64,000 nt of DNA from Bedellia somnulentella (lineage: Eukaryota; Arthropoda; Insecta; Lepidoptera; Bedelliidae): NCBI GenBank assembly GCA_963576735.1, contig OY755171.1, positions 13,764,001 through 13,828,000 on the forward strand, written 5' to 3'. Under the pieces are notes generated by a model, which worked only from the letters and a program-made list of their open reading frames with translations, had not been told where the DNA came from and did no database searches. Of the stretch, positions 1 through 11,232 are shown one piece after another. The first letter of the stretch is position 1; the number at the start of each line of letters is the position of its first letter. Made by a program: the position numbers and the translations under genes.

Positions 1-1329
1 ATACGTGATGCAATCTGCAAAAAAAATGCAGTTTTACTATTTAAGAACTAACTTCTTATTTCACACCAAAAACCATTTGCATATAGCCATTATTTACTCT
101 GAAAAATCAAAAAAACCTACATCGCGGTATGAAAGTTTTCGCAAACTTAGAGTCAAATAGCTAATGCTCCGTGCGTTGAATGGAGTCCGTTTCTACACAG
201 GAAGACGGCCGAGAGACGTTCTACTTCTCACCCGGGGTCGCTCCCCCTCAGTTCGATTCCACATCCCCGAGATGTCGGTACCCGAAATTGTGATCACAAT
301 TTCACCCCACTGCTGTGGAAAATTTGACTCCTTTTTATGCTGTCGTTATTTAAATTGTTGTGTCTTTACTTAAATAGGAGAGGCACTGATATCTTACTAA
401 AAGCTTTAAAAGATATGAACTTATTTACTTCATTTAATTCAAAATATGCACGACTAAATATATATGTGTGTTTACCTTGTATTTGTTTTTCCTGGGTACC
501 CGTATTATTTTCATTTTATAACTTAATTTTATCTCTAGAAATAGTAAAAGATTAACTCAGCAAATCGTATGTATGTTCTCGCGTCGTTCTCGCCTACTTC
601 TTATGAATGCATTTATTGGAGTAGTATACTGTTTTACTTACTTAGTATAGAATCACTTCAAAGACTGTTGACTAAACATTGGAAGAAATTATTATTCATC
701 TACCTCTTTAAGTCATACTGACCTTATCAGCTTGTGGGTCTGTAGGTCTCGGGTTCAAATCCAACAGAGATCATTCATTTAATAATCATAGTGCAATGAT
801 GGAATTGATAGACGAGTTATCCGTTTCGTTGAATATACGTTTAGTACTAACTATTACGGCTTACATTAACTTACTTAATATTATAAGAGCAAGAGGGGGT
901 ATGGTGCACTCACACTACGCTACAATAGAATTAGGATGTTATTTGGATGTATATTTTATAACATTAAGGGCGTCCCCCGAAAAAGTAAGAACCTTGAAAC
1001 GGCATTTGGGCTTGCCCCCTGCCGTCTCCTCACCTTTAATCAAACTCGTAAAATAAGCCATCTAGTGGCCTCATTAGTAACTATTATAACCATAAATTAA
1101 GCGCCATCTACGGAAATACTCTCGTACTACGTTGTAGAATTGCGACATTCGTATCGATATTATAATGATGTCTCGCTTGGATGAATATATTTTGTAATTA
1201 AAATAACTGAAAAAAAAACTTGAATCTCACAAAACTATTTTTTATGACACCTTCGGAATATAGGAGGGGAATGTCGAGAAGAAAACTCATGATAGTAGGT
1301 TTCATGTGACACCAAGTAAAAGGGGATTA
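1..1329. other. AT-rich, no gene recognised
   Basis: I see no gene or assignable repeat here. A B-box-like GGGTTCAAATCC at 751-762, in a short tRNA-like context (about 730-770), hints at a decayed SINE head. It is followed by an 86-codon open frame (796-1056, +) that I do not recognise and that has no supporting motif. A second B-box-like motif (cagttcgattcca, about 250-262) lies in a short GC-richer patch. Confidence 0.5.
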
Positions 1330-1550
1330 TGTTATTCTTAGCCGGCACAAAAAAGTGATCGTGGATTGCAGTAGAAATAACGTAACGTGCTATTATCGCA
1401 ACGTCCAAAAATCACACTTGAATAAAAAATCGGCACAAATTATAAAACAGGAGAAAGCATTTAGTAAATACTACCAGTCGCCTCTTACGTACACCCACCG
1501 GCACCGGAAAAAATGGGGTAGTGCTATTCCAAGCCGACACTACACAGCAA
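1330..1550 (-). repeat. SINE family A, 5'-end pieces (reverse)
   Basis: Two pieces of the family A 5' end lie in reverse orientation. A 20-base piece (attcttagccggcac) is at 1330-1348, and a longer one with 'cgcctctta', 'aatggggtag' and 'ccgacactacacagca' is at 1476-1550. About 125 bp of unrelated sequence separates them, so the copy was either interrupted or duplicated at its head. It forms a head-to-head pair with the + copy starting at 1661. Confidence 0.7.
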
Positions 1551-1660
1551 TAATATATAATTCATAATAATAATTCATACATATATACTTGGTTATAGTT
1601 TCTTGTTAGAAGGAGACTATAAATATGCGTCTTTTGTATTTGTTTATTTACTTAATTAGA

Positions 1661-1840
1661 GGTTTGCTCTTTAAGGGATTTTTGGGCGATGCGGTTGGTG
1701 ACCCATCACCCATCACCAACAACCTTTATTCTACCATCTGTTTCCCACTCAACTTCCAAAAGTGGCTGAGGAATTTTTAATTTCTCAGCTCTGGCTACCC
1801 CTTTTAGGGATTTATAGCCGTTAGTATATGTATGTATGTT
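1661..1840 (+). repeat. SINE family A, 5'-truncated copy
   Basis: Matches the family from the 'ttttgggcgatgcggttgg' block through 'aacttccaaaagtggctgag' and 'gctctggctacccc' to the tail 'agccgttagtatatgtatg'. The family 5' head is missing. The TATG-repeat tail gives the orientation. Confidence 0.85.
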
Positions 1841-3270
1841 GCTCAAAAGTATTTTGTTCAATTGGAAATTTTCGATTTTCTGCATATGTTTATTTCCTTT
1901 ATTTAATTTTCCGTCGTTATTATAAGGTAAAAAATACTTTTAATCTTTGTATATATATGTAAAAGTATTTTAAAAGAAAAGCAAACAACTTACTGTTTTA
2001 TCTAATTAAAAACACTAGCCGTGTTATACAAAGATTTCTCCTTGTCGATATAGTGGGATGAGTATACGCAAAAATATAAATAATTATTTCATAAATTAGT
2101 ATAAAGCTTATTTGATTGAGTTATTTTTTCACAGTTGTTTACAAAATGCAAAGTTCAATGAAAGTCTAAAATTTATAAATATCAGCTTACTCTATCAATT
2201 CACCTTGACGAGACGGTTGAGTGGTTGCGAATTTATTTGAACCTACTCATCCCCTCGCAAAGCTATACATTTTCGAAGTATAAACTAGAATTATTAGCAC
2301 ATTAATAAAATAAAATGAATCAAGATAATTTATTCGAAGAACAGTTTGAATGCACATATTTAATATATTCTATTTCATTTTAAAAAAAGTAGAAATATTA
2401 CAAAAAAGATATGTAAAAATATCACATAAATTTAAAGCAAAACGATAATAATTGTTTCAGCTAGATTTACGGAACATTAGGGTAATACGAGCGTATTCAC
2501 AAAACAGAACAATTCGCAGTATTTTTAATAATGCATTTATCATCATTACCGAACGAAAATAAAGACAAAATTATTTTACCTGTAAAGAAATAAACAAAAA
2601 GCATATGCCGAGCCGCAGATTTGAACTCACGCCCTCACCTGTGGCGCATTGCACATCACACGTTGGACCATTTCGTTCTTACGTAATGGGTTGAAATTAA
2701 CGATAATATTACGATTGAGACAAACTTATAATGTAAGGCGAAACAAGCGACTATGTTGCGCACAACCAAAATAAATTATCAAAAAAGCGCGGGAAGCGGC
2801 AAGCAGCCATATTACAGAAAAATCCGACACAAGCTCTGCGCATGAAGGCTAACAGCCATCTGCCACCCGTTCTCCGCGCAGGGACCCGCAATTGAAATTT
2901 AGGAAAAAAGCTTTGTAACTCCATAATTAGGATAAAAAGACTAGAAAATTATCACTACAATGATAGATTACTCAGTTGTCTACGCAAATGATAGGTAATC
3001 GATAACATATATGCAGTATTCTGACTGCAGTATCAGATTTTACGATAAAAAAGGCCCCCACAATTATTTTTTTTTCTTTGTCAATTATTATCAAAAACAA
3101 AATATGAACCGTCATTTTTGAAGATAAGATATTGAACTTGAACATATATTTTATTTAGAGTGTGATTGCTTTATTGAGCGGATTTTATTGAGTTTGAAAA
3201 CTACCAAAATCAGTGAACTTTTCGAGGGAGGCCCTTAAATATTTTGCCGAGTTATCATCTTCTATCTATA
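1841..3270. other. AT-rich, one tRNA-like block
   Basis: No gene recognised. About 2608-2690, read on the minus strand, has an A-box-like tggtccaacg and a B-box-like gagttcaaatc, spaced as in a tRNA; this is probably a SINE head or tRNA-like remnant. The segment around 2770-2900 is locally GC-richer, but I can assign it to nothing. Confidence 0.4.
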
Positions 3271-3839
3271 TCTATACTTATAATAAATCTGTAGAGAGGT
3301 CGATTCTGTACAATAAATATATTTTCAAAATTACTATCAGAGGGTGATTAGGGATCGATACCGATGCCAAAAATGCAATAAGTAAAATTTTTGTCTGTCT
3401 GTCTGTCTGTCGGTTTGTATGTTCCTTATGGAATCAAAAATTACTCGACGGATTTTAACAAAACTTGGTACAATCATTCTTCATAGTCCTGGGCAGGATA
3501 TAGTATACTTTTCGGCAAAGTAGTGAAGGGGAATTTTGGGAAATTTTGGGAAAACGGGAGAAGTTACTATTTTTTATTCTTCTGTCGCGTTCGCATGGTT
3601 AAAGTTACATAGAAATCACGTATGACAGAAATATCATAAATAAAATGGTTTGAAAAATATTCCGCAAATATGGTCGACTCACAATAACACGTGTTACTCC
3701 TGTTCGGAGCATTCTGCTTATATTTGTTTACTCTTACGTTTATATTACTCTCACTCATCCCTTATTTAAAAAAATCAACATTATTACCAATTCAATAAAA
3801 AAGAATCATAGAAATCGGTATAGAAACACCAAAATTATA
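3271..3839 (+). mobile_element. Helitron-like element, 5' part (family E2)
   Basis: Starts with the TCTATACTTATAATAAATC end preceded by A, and is homologous over its full length to the reverse complement of the element at 54239-55170 (family E2). Shared blocks include 'gagaggtcgattctgtac', the GTCT microsatellite at 3392-3411, 'aatcacgtatgac' and 'atcggtatagaaacacc'. The homology stops at about 3839, so the 3' hairpin and CTAG end are missing. It carries no Rep/helicase coding sequence, so it is non-autonomous. Confidence 0.7.
3392..3411. repeat. (GTCT)n microsatellite
   Basis: Five GTCT units inside the Helitron-like element. The homologous position in the 54.2-55.2 kb copy carries a much longer (GACA)n run, so this internal microsatellite varies in length between copies. 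Confidence 0.9.
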
Positions 3840-5671
3840 CGGGCCAATTTATTTTTAGGTGTACCACCATCTAAGATGATGATTTTTCAAAAAAGTACGC
3901 GAATATGAGTTTCTTTTACTTTTTCTAAGTTATTATACATTAAAGTATCATAAAATAGTAAAAGATCACAGATATTATGAATATTTTCCGAAATAAAATG
4001 ATTTATATGTTTCATGGGGTGTAATTTATTTCCATTCCGTGACTATTTATAGACGTTTATAATTCATAAAAAATAAAGAGAATAATTAAAGTTTTGGTTT
4101 TATTTTAATATAGTTTTATTAAGATAAGAAAAATTAATTATAGAATCTTAAAAAGTATTATTTTGAACTAAGAAAAACCCATTAGAGATCCATTCCGTTA
4201 CTCTTTGGAACATGGCAAGTTTTAATTTGCTTATTTCTACTATTTGCACTGATGTCTTCATAAAATATTATACAAATAACAAAGTTAGGACTATGTTTAA
4301 GAATTTAACGAAAAAACATACATAAAAAGTTACACATAACATAACATAATAAGACAAAACTTCTAAAAAATCCAGGGGACAGTTTTGGTCACAGGAAGAC
4401 AAAAGTAACCGAATGGAACCTTAAGGCATGTGTATATTGTTTACAAAACAAATAATTTTCTCTCGTTATATGCTTCAACACATTCAAAGGCATTGTGCTT
4501 TATTTATGAGAATATAATATCCAATAATATTTTAACCATACTTAGATGCCATGTCTCAAAAACTAACGTCGCCAATAAATATTTCTTTTCTGCAAAATAA
4601 AAATTATGTAAATAAAAAATTATTTCCGAGCGTCATTCATAATGAGTATTTATTGACTGTATATAGTATTAAAAAAAACAAGGACAATAGTTTATTAAAT
4701 TTAAAATAAATGAAATAAAAATTATAGCATGAGTGATCTCACGTTTTCTCGGAAAAGATAATAATATATTCTTTATTGTAAATTAATAATCATAACAGCC
4801 AAATTTAATAAACTCATTTTGAATTAAAATTACTACTTTAAAAAGCAACAGTTTAAAACAACATGCTGTCCATTCCGAAACCAAGAGCATTCCCCTAATA
4901 CGTTACCATGTTAACGGTTTCGGAAAGGATGTTTCGGATTACCAAAATTCATTTTGAAAATAGATTTTTGTAATGAATTACTATGATAAATAAATGACGA
5001 GTAAATAATTTTATTGAGATCACAATTAGTTAAATAAAGTACTTATAACTAAGGTAATTGGTTAGAATTCCACTTTACCTTAAAAAACTTGGTAACAACA
5101 TCGGACCAAAAAAAATGACTACGTCACACAGCCACACTTAATGCACTTTTTCGCAAACTAAAAGTCATAGAAAACAATAAAATAACCAAAAAATAAGATT
5201 AACAGTAGAGTCAGAATGTAATAAAACTGTAAAACAAAAGAAAAAAAATTCTTTACAGTCAAATAACTCATGGTTTCGGAATAGGAATTCCACTTGTACC
5301 AAATTCTGGATTTGATTTAAACTGCTATTTTGATAAGCAAAAGCTAAAATTAATGGTTTTTTTAAATAAAAAGATGAATTTCATAAATATTTCCATAAAG
5401 GTGAATGAAATTCGAATGTACTTTTCATACAAATTCATAGTTTTTTTTGGTGTTGAAGTTCCACAATTCCGCGGGAGACATAATAAATAACGTCATTTTC
5501 TTTCAATAATTATCGAATAAAACATCGAAAGCATGTAAAATTATTGTTTATTAGTTAATACAACGATACAATTAAAAATTAAATATGATTATCATACAAA
5601 AGTTGGGGGAAAAAACCTCTTCAAACTTGGGGGACATGGAAATTAGACGAGTACACGAAAAGAAAAAAAAA
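3840..5671. other. long AT-rich tract, nothing assigned
   Basis: No open frame of note and no match to the other repeat families in the window. The motif 'tccattccg' or close variants recurs (about 4030, 4191, 4865, and inverted or variant forms near 4410, 4915 and 5270), which may mark an unrecognised low-copy repeat. Confidence 0.4.
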
Positions 5672-5790
5672 GCCCACATGCGAAAAACTTCGTTTCATTT
5701 CTAAGAGATGGCGTTATATATATATATATATATATAATTATATAAATATATATATCAAAGCTGCAATGAGTGACCTCTATACCTAATTAA
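5672..5790 (+). repeat. partial copy of 6.9-7.5 kb repeat, with (TA)n
   Basis: Carries the 'cgtttcatttctaagagatg' block that recurs at about 7145 and 7433, followed by a (TA)n stretch at 5715-5755 and a 'gagtgacctctat' segment resembling 'gagtgacatctat' of the later units. It is a partial, rearranged member of the same family. Confidence 0.6.
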
Positions 5791-5924
5791 ATTTTTGGAA
5801 GCACTCAGAGAAGAAGAAAATGAACCGGTTTAGTACTGCTAAAATTAATCCAGCAAATAATAATAAAACAATATCATACTTAAAAAGCACTAAATGAGCG
5901 CATTACTTACTGATTATTCATTTT

Positions 5925-6077
5925 TTTTAAGTGGTTTTTGGTTGATGCGGTTGGAGACCAACGATACTTTATTGTAAATATAAAAAACCGAAGTTAAGAT
6001 AGTGTTTTAGTATTTTGGATGTAAACCGGATGCAAAAAATGTAGTCCACGTGGACGTAGTCACGGGCAAAAAGCGAG
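5925..6077 (+). mobile_element. SINE A fragment joined to Helitron 3' end
   Basis: 5925-5973 is an internal piece of SINE A ('gatgcggttggagacca'). 5974-6077 matches the 3' end of the Helitron family seen at 25665-25791 and, inverted, at 21253: 'gaagttaagatagtgtttta', 'ccacgtggacgtagtcacgg', then gggcaaaaagCGAG. The terminal CTAG is mutated to CGAG (6074-6077). Confidence 0.65.
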
Positions 6078-6934
6078 TTGTACATATAATTTGTCATTGA
6101 AGGCCGGCCAAGTTTTCTTTTTTTCCCTATGGTAATATCTATGCTTCAAGCTGAGGCACCACATGCTTTAAGCGAATAATGCTGATTTTTCAATAAATAC
6201 GCAAAACAACTATTAAAATTGCAATCCAAAATTAAAATATGCTCTCCAATCAAATAAGTTCCGTGTAGAAATGTTTTCTCCCCCGCCTGAAAGTATCATC
6301 TTGATGACCAATGAATTATTCTGCCGAGTGACTGTTTATTTTGCAGTTACATAATAAAACTCTCTGCCAGTTTGTGTTTAAATTGCTGACCATCGATCGT
6401 CATGATTATTTACAAAACACGAATTGCAGCCTGACTTTAATTATTGCTATCAAAATCTTCGTATGCTGACAAAAATAACTTTTAATAGCATACATAGTAA
6501 TTATACTTCTCATTACCAAAATAGCTAATATTTTTTTTGCCTTAGAGTGCGTGTGGGCGTAGAGAATGTCTTGAAAATTTTAATCTAAAAATAATTAATC
6601 TTTTAGAGATTTGGCAAAATGTGAGTCAGTATTTTAAATTGGTAACTATTTAAATGCACACCCATTTTGGTTTAATATCCTTAAACGATATTCCAAGTTA
6701 AATGAATTACCTCCATATAAAATAAACCCACGCTATATAGAGCTCCCCAAACAAAGTCAATATACACACATCAGAACAATTTAAAGAATTTATTCGAAGT
6801 GATTTCTTTACATATTTGATAGGCGTTTAAGAGCAAGCCTTTTGAATTTTATTAACATGAATATTTACAGCTCTTATAATATTTACTTAATTTTTTTAAT
6901 TAAATTGCAACGGTCTTTACATATTGCTGCTTAA
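6078..6934. other. AT-rich, nothing assigned
   Basis: No gene, RNA or repeat family recognised in this stretch. Confidence 0.4.
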
Positions 6935-7465
6935 TCCTCGTTTCGTCAATACAAACATAAATTAATTTGCTACATAGGTTTTTCGTTTGGCTTGTATGTA
7001 ACAAATATAAACACAGTTACTTAAAAAAAATCTATTCACCCCATTTGATAGTGGTTTAGGAGAATTGAGTGACATCTATGAACAAAAAAGGGAAGTAGAA
7101 TACAGTATCTTTAAGGGCTCATATTTAACTTCTACATGATTTAAAGTTCGTTTCATCTCTAAGAGATGGCGTTAGCAAAAATATATTTTATTTCAACAAT
7201 AATATTAGTTTCTTAAATCCAAACACAAATAAATTTGCTACATAGGATTTTTCATCTCGCTAGAATATGTAACAGAATGAACATAGTATAATAAAGTTAA
7301 AAAATAATAAAAAACGTGTCTATTCACCCCATTTCACAGTGGTTTAGAAGAAGTGAGTGCCATCTATGTAAAGATATAGGAAGTAGAAAATAACAAGTAA
7401 CTTATCTCATATATACTTTTAAATGCTAAAAAGTTCGTTTCACTTCTAAGAGATGGCATTAGTAA
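6935..7465 (+). repeat. two direct repeat units of about 260 bp
   Basis: Two diverged tandem units, about 6935-7180 and 7205-7465. Each has the same blocks in the same order: 'aatttgctacatagg', then 'tctattcaccccattt', then 'gtggtttag.agaa.tgagtg', then 'gttcgtttca' with 'ctaagagatggc'. I do not recognise the family. The unit borders were judged by eye and are approximate. Confidence 0.7.
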
Positions 7466-7490
7466 ATATTACTTATGACTATTTCAGGTG

Positions 7491-7792
7491 AAAAAAAATT
7501 AAGTAAAAACTTTTTAAGAAAAAGCTTTTATTTAAACGCTCTAAAAAGAAGAAAATAAAATATTCCTTTTGGATTATACTAACAACTCCTCATTATACAC
7601 AATTTATATATAATAATAAAAGCTTGTCGCGAGGTTTACATACCTATCAACATTCCTTTATATCATAATAATTTGTGGTAAATCGAGCGACAAGCTTTTA
7701 TTATTATATATAAATTGTGTATAATGAGGAGTCTTTTTAGAGCGTTTAAATAAAAGCTTTTTCTTAAAAAGTTTTTTTACTTAATTTTTTTT
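7491..7792. repeat. large fold-back (inverted repeat)
   Basis: Two nested pairs of arms. The inner arms 7585-7630 and 7687-7732 are 46-base perfect reverse complements. The outer arms (about 7491-7548 and 7733-7792) match except for a 2-base A/T-run difference. A stretch of about 36 bases (7549-7584) is present only on the left side. The loop is about 56 bases. It could be a fold-back or MITE-type element, but I found no clear target-site duplication and do not know the family. Confidence 0.85.
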
Positions 7793-7845
7793 ATTTTTTA
7801 CTTTTTAGTTATCGCTGGTTTCAAGTTATTATTACTCTCAAAATG

Positions 7846-8064
7846 CCCTCTCATTTGATACCCATATTGTAGAAGTAGACTAAAGATAACTATTCCGCCA
7901 TCCTGCATGGTTCGCCATATTGGATTCAGAATGACGTCATATTCTTTTTCTAGTCACTCTTAGCAAGCCCTTTCATTTGATACCCATATTGTATAAGTGG
8001 ATTAAATATAACTGTTCTGACATCTTGTATGATCCGCCATATTGAATTTAGAATGACGTCACAT
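7846..8064 (+). repeat. two direct copies of a 95-bp segment
   Basis: 7846-7942 and 7968-8064 are diverged direct copies. Both carry 'ttcatttgatacccatattg' (or a near variant), 'cgccatattg' and 'gaatgacgtca'. They sit just right of the fold-back, and 'aaataaaagctttt' recurs at 8194, so the fold-back and these copies may belong to one larger element (about 7490-8215). Confidence 0.75.
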
Positions 8065-8520
8065 ATCTTATCATATATTGTCATCCAAACAAAATGCGTC
8101 CACAAAATTTCAGCACAAACGGTTGAATATATCTACTTCAAAATTGAGTTCAAAGATTTCACCCGAACACACAAATATACATTGCAAGTTAAATAAAAGC
8201 TTTTAATTTAAAAAAAAAAATATTTGCATGGAATCAAACAGAGGTTACGGTCAGTTTGATCACGTCAAGTATAGGCTGCGAAGCCAAGTGGCCAAACTGA
8301 CGCCATTAAGATGAGCTTACGTGGATGCAAATTACTTATTTTGTGTTTTCCTTTTTAGATTAATATTACGTAAGGTTTATAAAATCATCCGATGATAAAA
8401 AAATAATCTTATATTCTATAACTTTTTTTGTATTAAATTATATGTTTAGTAATCAAATATAGTTTATGTAAGTAAGTTCTTTAAATGTATAGTAATATAT
8501 TGCTGTGTAGTTGCTTGTAT
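8065..8520. other. no gene recognised
   Basis: AT-rich apart from a GC-richer patch at about 8240-8330. Nothing assignable. Confidence 0.4.
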
Positions 8521-8744
8521 AGGCTTAGAATAGCACTACCCCATTTCTATCCATGGGTGTAGGTAAGAGGCGACTAAGGGTGTTGGGGCTTTTGGTTGAC
8601 GTGGTTCAGAGAGACTCATAACCAACAGCCTTTATGTCAAAAATGTTTCCCTTACTCAACTTCCAAAAGTGGCAGAGGTATTTCTCTTTCTTCAGCTCTG
8701 GCTACCCCTTCCAGGGAGTTATGGCCGCGAGTATATGTATGTAT
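8521..8744 (+). repeat. SINE family A copy
   Basis: Nearly full length: 'ggcttagaatagcactaccc', 'taagaggcgactaagggt', 'aacttccaaaagtggcagag', 'gctctggctacccctt', ending in gagtatatgtatgtat. The first few bases of the family head are missing. Confidence 0.85.
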
Positions 8745-9379
8745 TTTCTTTTAGTCAAAATGTTTATGGAAAATTTATTTTATTTTACAAACATGGAACT
8801 CTGCCTTAATTTTATCAGCCTTGTCCGTTTGCTGACGGTCTCACTAATATTTTGGTAAAAATACATTGTATTTGGGTCGTAATCTTCCTATTTCCTTTTA
8901 CAATTTTATGTTATATTAAAGATAATACTCTCGACTAAATATTAAAAAAAAATAAGCAATACAATCCCCTAAATTTAATGTTAGAAGAAAAAAAATATTA
9001 GACTTGTTGTCATCACACGTTACCAAACTGAAGAACAAAGCTCTATAAAGTGGATTTAAAGAGGTACTGCATTTTCTAATGACATACAATTTATTTAAAT
9101 AAAGTACATCATTTATAATAATATATATTAAATCATATTTATCCTATATAATTACCAAAAAACAGGTTTTTACACTGTAGCCAAACTGATCCCAAGTTTG
9201 CCACATCAGTGAAAAGTACTATTTTCTCTAAAAACTGGATAATTAAGGTTGAAATTTAACTATTTTCATAAACCATAACTCTCAGGGAACATTTTCAGCC
9301 CAAAACTAGCAATTGATATTATGGTTCAGTTTTTGGCTATCATTTTCATAGGCGTGTACATTTTTTTGAAACGTGCCAT
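8745..9379. other. AT-rich, nothing assigned
   Basis: No gene or repeat recognised. Confidence 0.4.
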
Positions 9380-9465
9380 AAAGGAAAGAAAAATTTCGAC
9401 AACGGCGGGGATTTGTTAGTAATATCCCCACATGAGGTTTTCATGAACAAAAACATTCAAATTAG
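9380..9465. repeat. family B remnant, tRNA core deleted
   Basis: Left part is the inverted arm 'aaaggaaagaaaaatttcga' plus 'cggcgggg', the reverse of the tRNA-like 3' end. It then jumps directly to the forward tail 'ttagtaatatccccacatga', 'ggttttcatgaacaaaaac'. The tRNA-like body and right arm are missing. Orientation is mixed, as in the copies at 28363 and 33862. Confidence 0.7.
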
Positions 9466-9565
9466 TTAATATCTATAGTATAATAAGACTGTACCGAGGT
9501 CAAAACTGTACATTGAAGAAAAAAAATTAAAAACCGCTGGTTAATTTTTTATTTTCGAAATTGAG

Positions 9566-9787
9566 GCCAAAAAGGGGTAAACAGAGCTTTAGAGCTAGAA
9601 ACTCCTCAGCCACATTTGAAAGTTGATTGGGGACAAGATGGTAGAAACAATATATCGTTGGTGGTGGGATGGGTCTCCAACTGCATCACCCGTAAACCAC
9701 TTCAAAAATACTCCCATACCCTGAGTCACCTCTTACGACATCAGTGGGTAGAAAAGGGTTAGTGACACTCTAAGCTGGAACTACACG
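9566..9787 (-). repeat. SINE family A copy (reverse)
   Basis: Reverse-strand family A: 'aaaggggtaaacagagcttt', 'ctcagccacatttgaaagtt', 'gggtctccaactgcatcacc', 'cacctcttacgacatcag', ending at the family head in 'gctggaactacacg'. The TATG tail end is truncated at the left. Confidence 0.85.
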
Positions 9788-9798
9788 CAAGCTCAAAA

Positions 9799-9802
9799 AC
9801 TA

Positions 9803-9839
<37 letters not shown>

Positions 9840-9840
9840 G
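9799..9840. repeat. (TA)n microsatellite
   Basis: About 40 bases of TA repeats with a single CA interruption. Confidence 0.95.
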
Positions 9841-9912
9841 TATGCATCTTTTACGCCTGCCATATATCACGAATAGAAAGAGATCTTAAAAACATTGGAA
9901 TATAGATGTAAT

Positions 9913-10227
9913 AATGACTACAGCAATTATCTAAATTCCCTCTCAAATCATAAACTAACCACTCTTCAAGATAGACGTAAGCAATTTGACTTACGTTTCC
10001 TGTTTAAATTATTAAATAGTAAAGTTGACTCCCCAGAGCTTTTAGAATAAATATCGTTTAGGATACCTAGACATAGCTCTCGCAATAAACAGTTATTTGT
10101 CCCTCCACATTATAAAACTATATATACTTGTAACAATTTTGTTAGGCGAAGTGTTTATTTGTATAACCTAGAATTTTGTGAAATTGATCTGTTTTGTAAC
10201 AGTTTAAACTCTTTTGTAACTAAATAA
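9913..10227 (+). pseudogene. C-terminal remnant of a non-LTR reverse transcriptase
   Basis: An open frame reads NDYSNYLNSLSNHK, then LTTLQDRRKQFDLRFLFKLL, with one in-frame stop (at 10048-10050), then ISFRIPRHSSRNKQLFVPPH, and ends with a stop at 10225-10227. The arrangement (short repeats of L, 'LQDRRK..D..FL.KLL', then 'F..PRH..R....F..P' and a run with 'NNFVRRS.YLYN') is what follows the RT domain in jockey/CR1-type LINE ORF2 proteins. The same segments appear in the 49.5-51.2 kb RT ('LDQRRILLDMLVLHDVL', 'ALRTRHTFRKLF'). A plausible upstream frame (RCN) begins around 9904. The RT core is missing and an AT-rich 3' tail follows to about 10380. This is a dead 5'-truncated fragment. Confidence 0.65.
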
Positions 10228-10651
10228 AGAAATACGGTTTTAACTTAATTTCATTTATCTTTTTTGTTTGTTCATATGTTATGTAAATGTTTATAAAAGT
10301 TTCATGTTATCTCTCTAAACCAATTTTCTAGTTAGGTTAATTGTATTATTGCTCTATAAACCCTGATGTATAAAAATAAAAACAATACTGATGTATCTAC
10401 CTGCCGCATACAAAAGTGTAAAATATTAACTTATGGAGCTGTAGGTCTAATTGTTTCTTTTATAACTGTGCACATTTGTAATGTAAACGACTGTATGTTT
10501 CCTTAATAAATGAAAATAAAATCTCAAAAACGGCCTATTTATCTCGTTCACTAAAATAAATTGGTGCAAGATTAAATATAGAGCGAAATTGGAAGGTAAT
10601 TTTGGTAGAGTACGCCCACGGAGAACAATTCTTCTCTTCTCACAGCCTATA
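10228..10651. other. probable LINE 3' tail, then AT-rich DNA
   Basis: The first 150 bases probably represent the 3' untranslated end of the RT remnant, ending in an A-rich 'aaaaataaaaacaata' stretch near 10385. The rest is unassigned. Confidence 0.35.
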
Positions 10652-10738
10652 CATGTCCCCACAAAGGGGCAAGAGCCTACCCTATATATTGTTATTTGGT
10701 ATTAGTCCACCACGCTGGCCAACTGCGGGTTGGCAGAC
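10652..10738 (+). repeat. family H repeat fragment
   Basis: Shares 'cctaccctatatat', 'gttatttggtattagtcc', 'accacgctggccaa' and 'gggttggc' with 17783-17870. This is a dispersed repeat of unknown class, and only these two fragments are seen here. Confidence 0.65.
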
Positions 10739-10785
10739 TAACGACTACTACCGTGATAGTAGCGGGACCGACAAATATAAACGAA

Positions 10786-10876
10786 GCTAAAGGGGTTGGC
10801 CGGGATCATACAAAAAAGCGATCGATAATCTCTGCCTACTCCAATCGGAACTAACGGCGTGAGTATATGTAAATGT
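10786..10876 (+). repeat. RTE-clade LINE 3' end fragment
   Basis: Matches the last codons of the RTE ORF ('ccgggatcatacaaaaaagc', 'gatcgataatctctgcctac', 'ccaatcggaactaac') followed by the 3' terminus ggcgtgagtatatgta. It is strongly 5' truncated. Confidence 0.75.
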
Positions 10877-11221
10877 AGTAGTAGTTTGGCCAAGTGCTAA
10901 TACTCTTGTAAGATATCCTTTGACGTGAATTCATTTATATTTTTATTAGGTATATAAATTTCATAATATTAACTGGTACATCGAACCTCACAAACCTCTC
11001 TACAACATCACTTCAATCAATACACTAACCATTGCTTGAGTTGAAAAAATCTATGTACCTACAAGGTCGTTGCCCTTTCGTGTTTTCCGCCGCGTTGGTC
11101 CAAGGCAGGTTAATTAGCGGAAATACGAGTTCCAAGTTACGTGGACACTCGCGTTTTGGTCATCGCAAGGACTTGGCTCACTACCGTTATTCTAAAGTAG
11201 GACGCCGTAACTTATTTATAA
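10877..11221. other. no gene recognised
   Basis: 11032-11241 is open on the + strand (69 codons) and moderately GC-rich, but the frame runs into the SINE head and has no recognisable motif. It is probably chance. Confidence 0.4.
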
Positions 11222-11232
11222 GTAAACTCACT

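Noticed and set aside
796..1056. 86-codon + frame as a small host gene
   Set aside because: No recognisable motif, no splice context and ordinary composition; left as unassigned.
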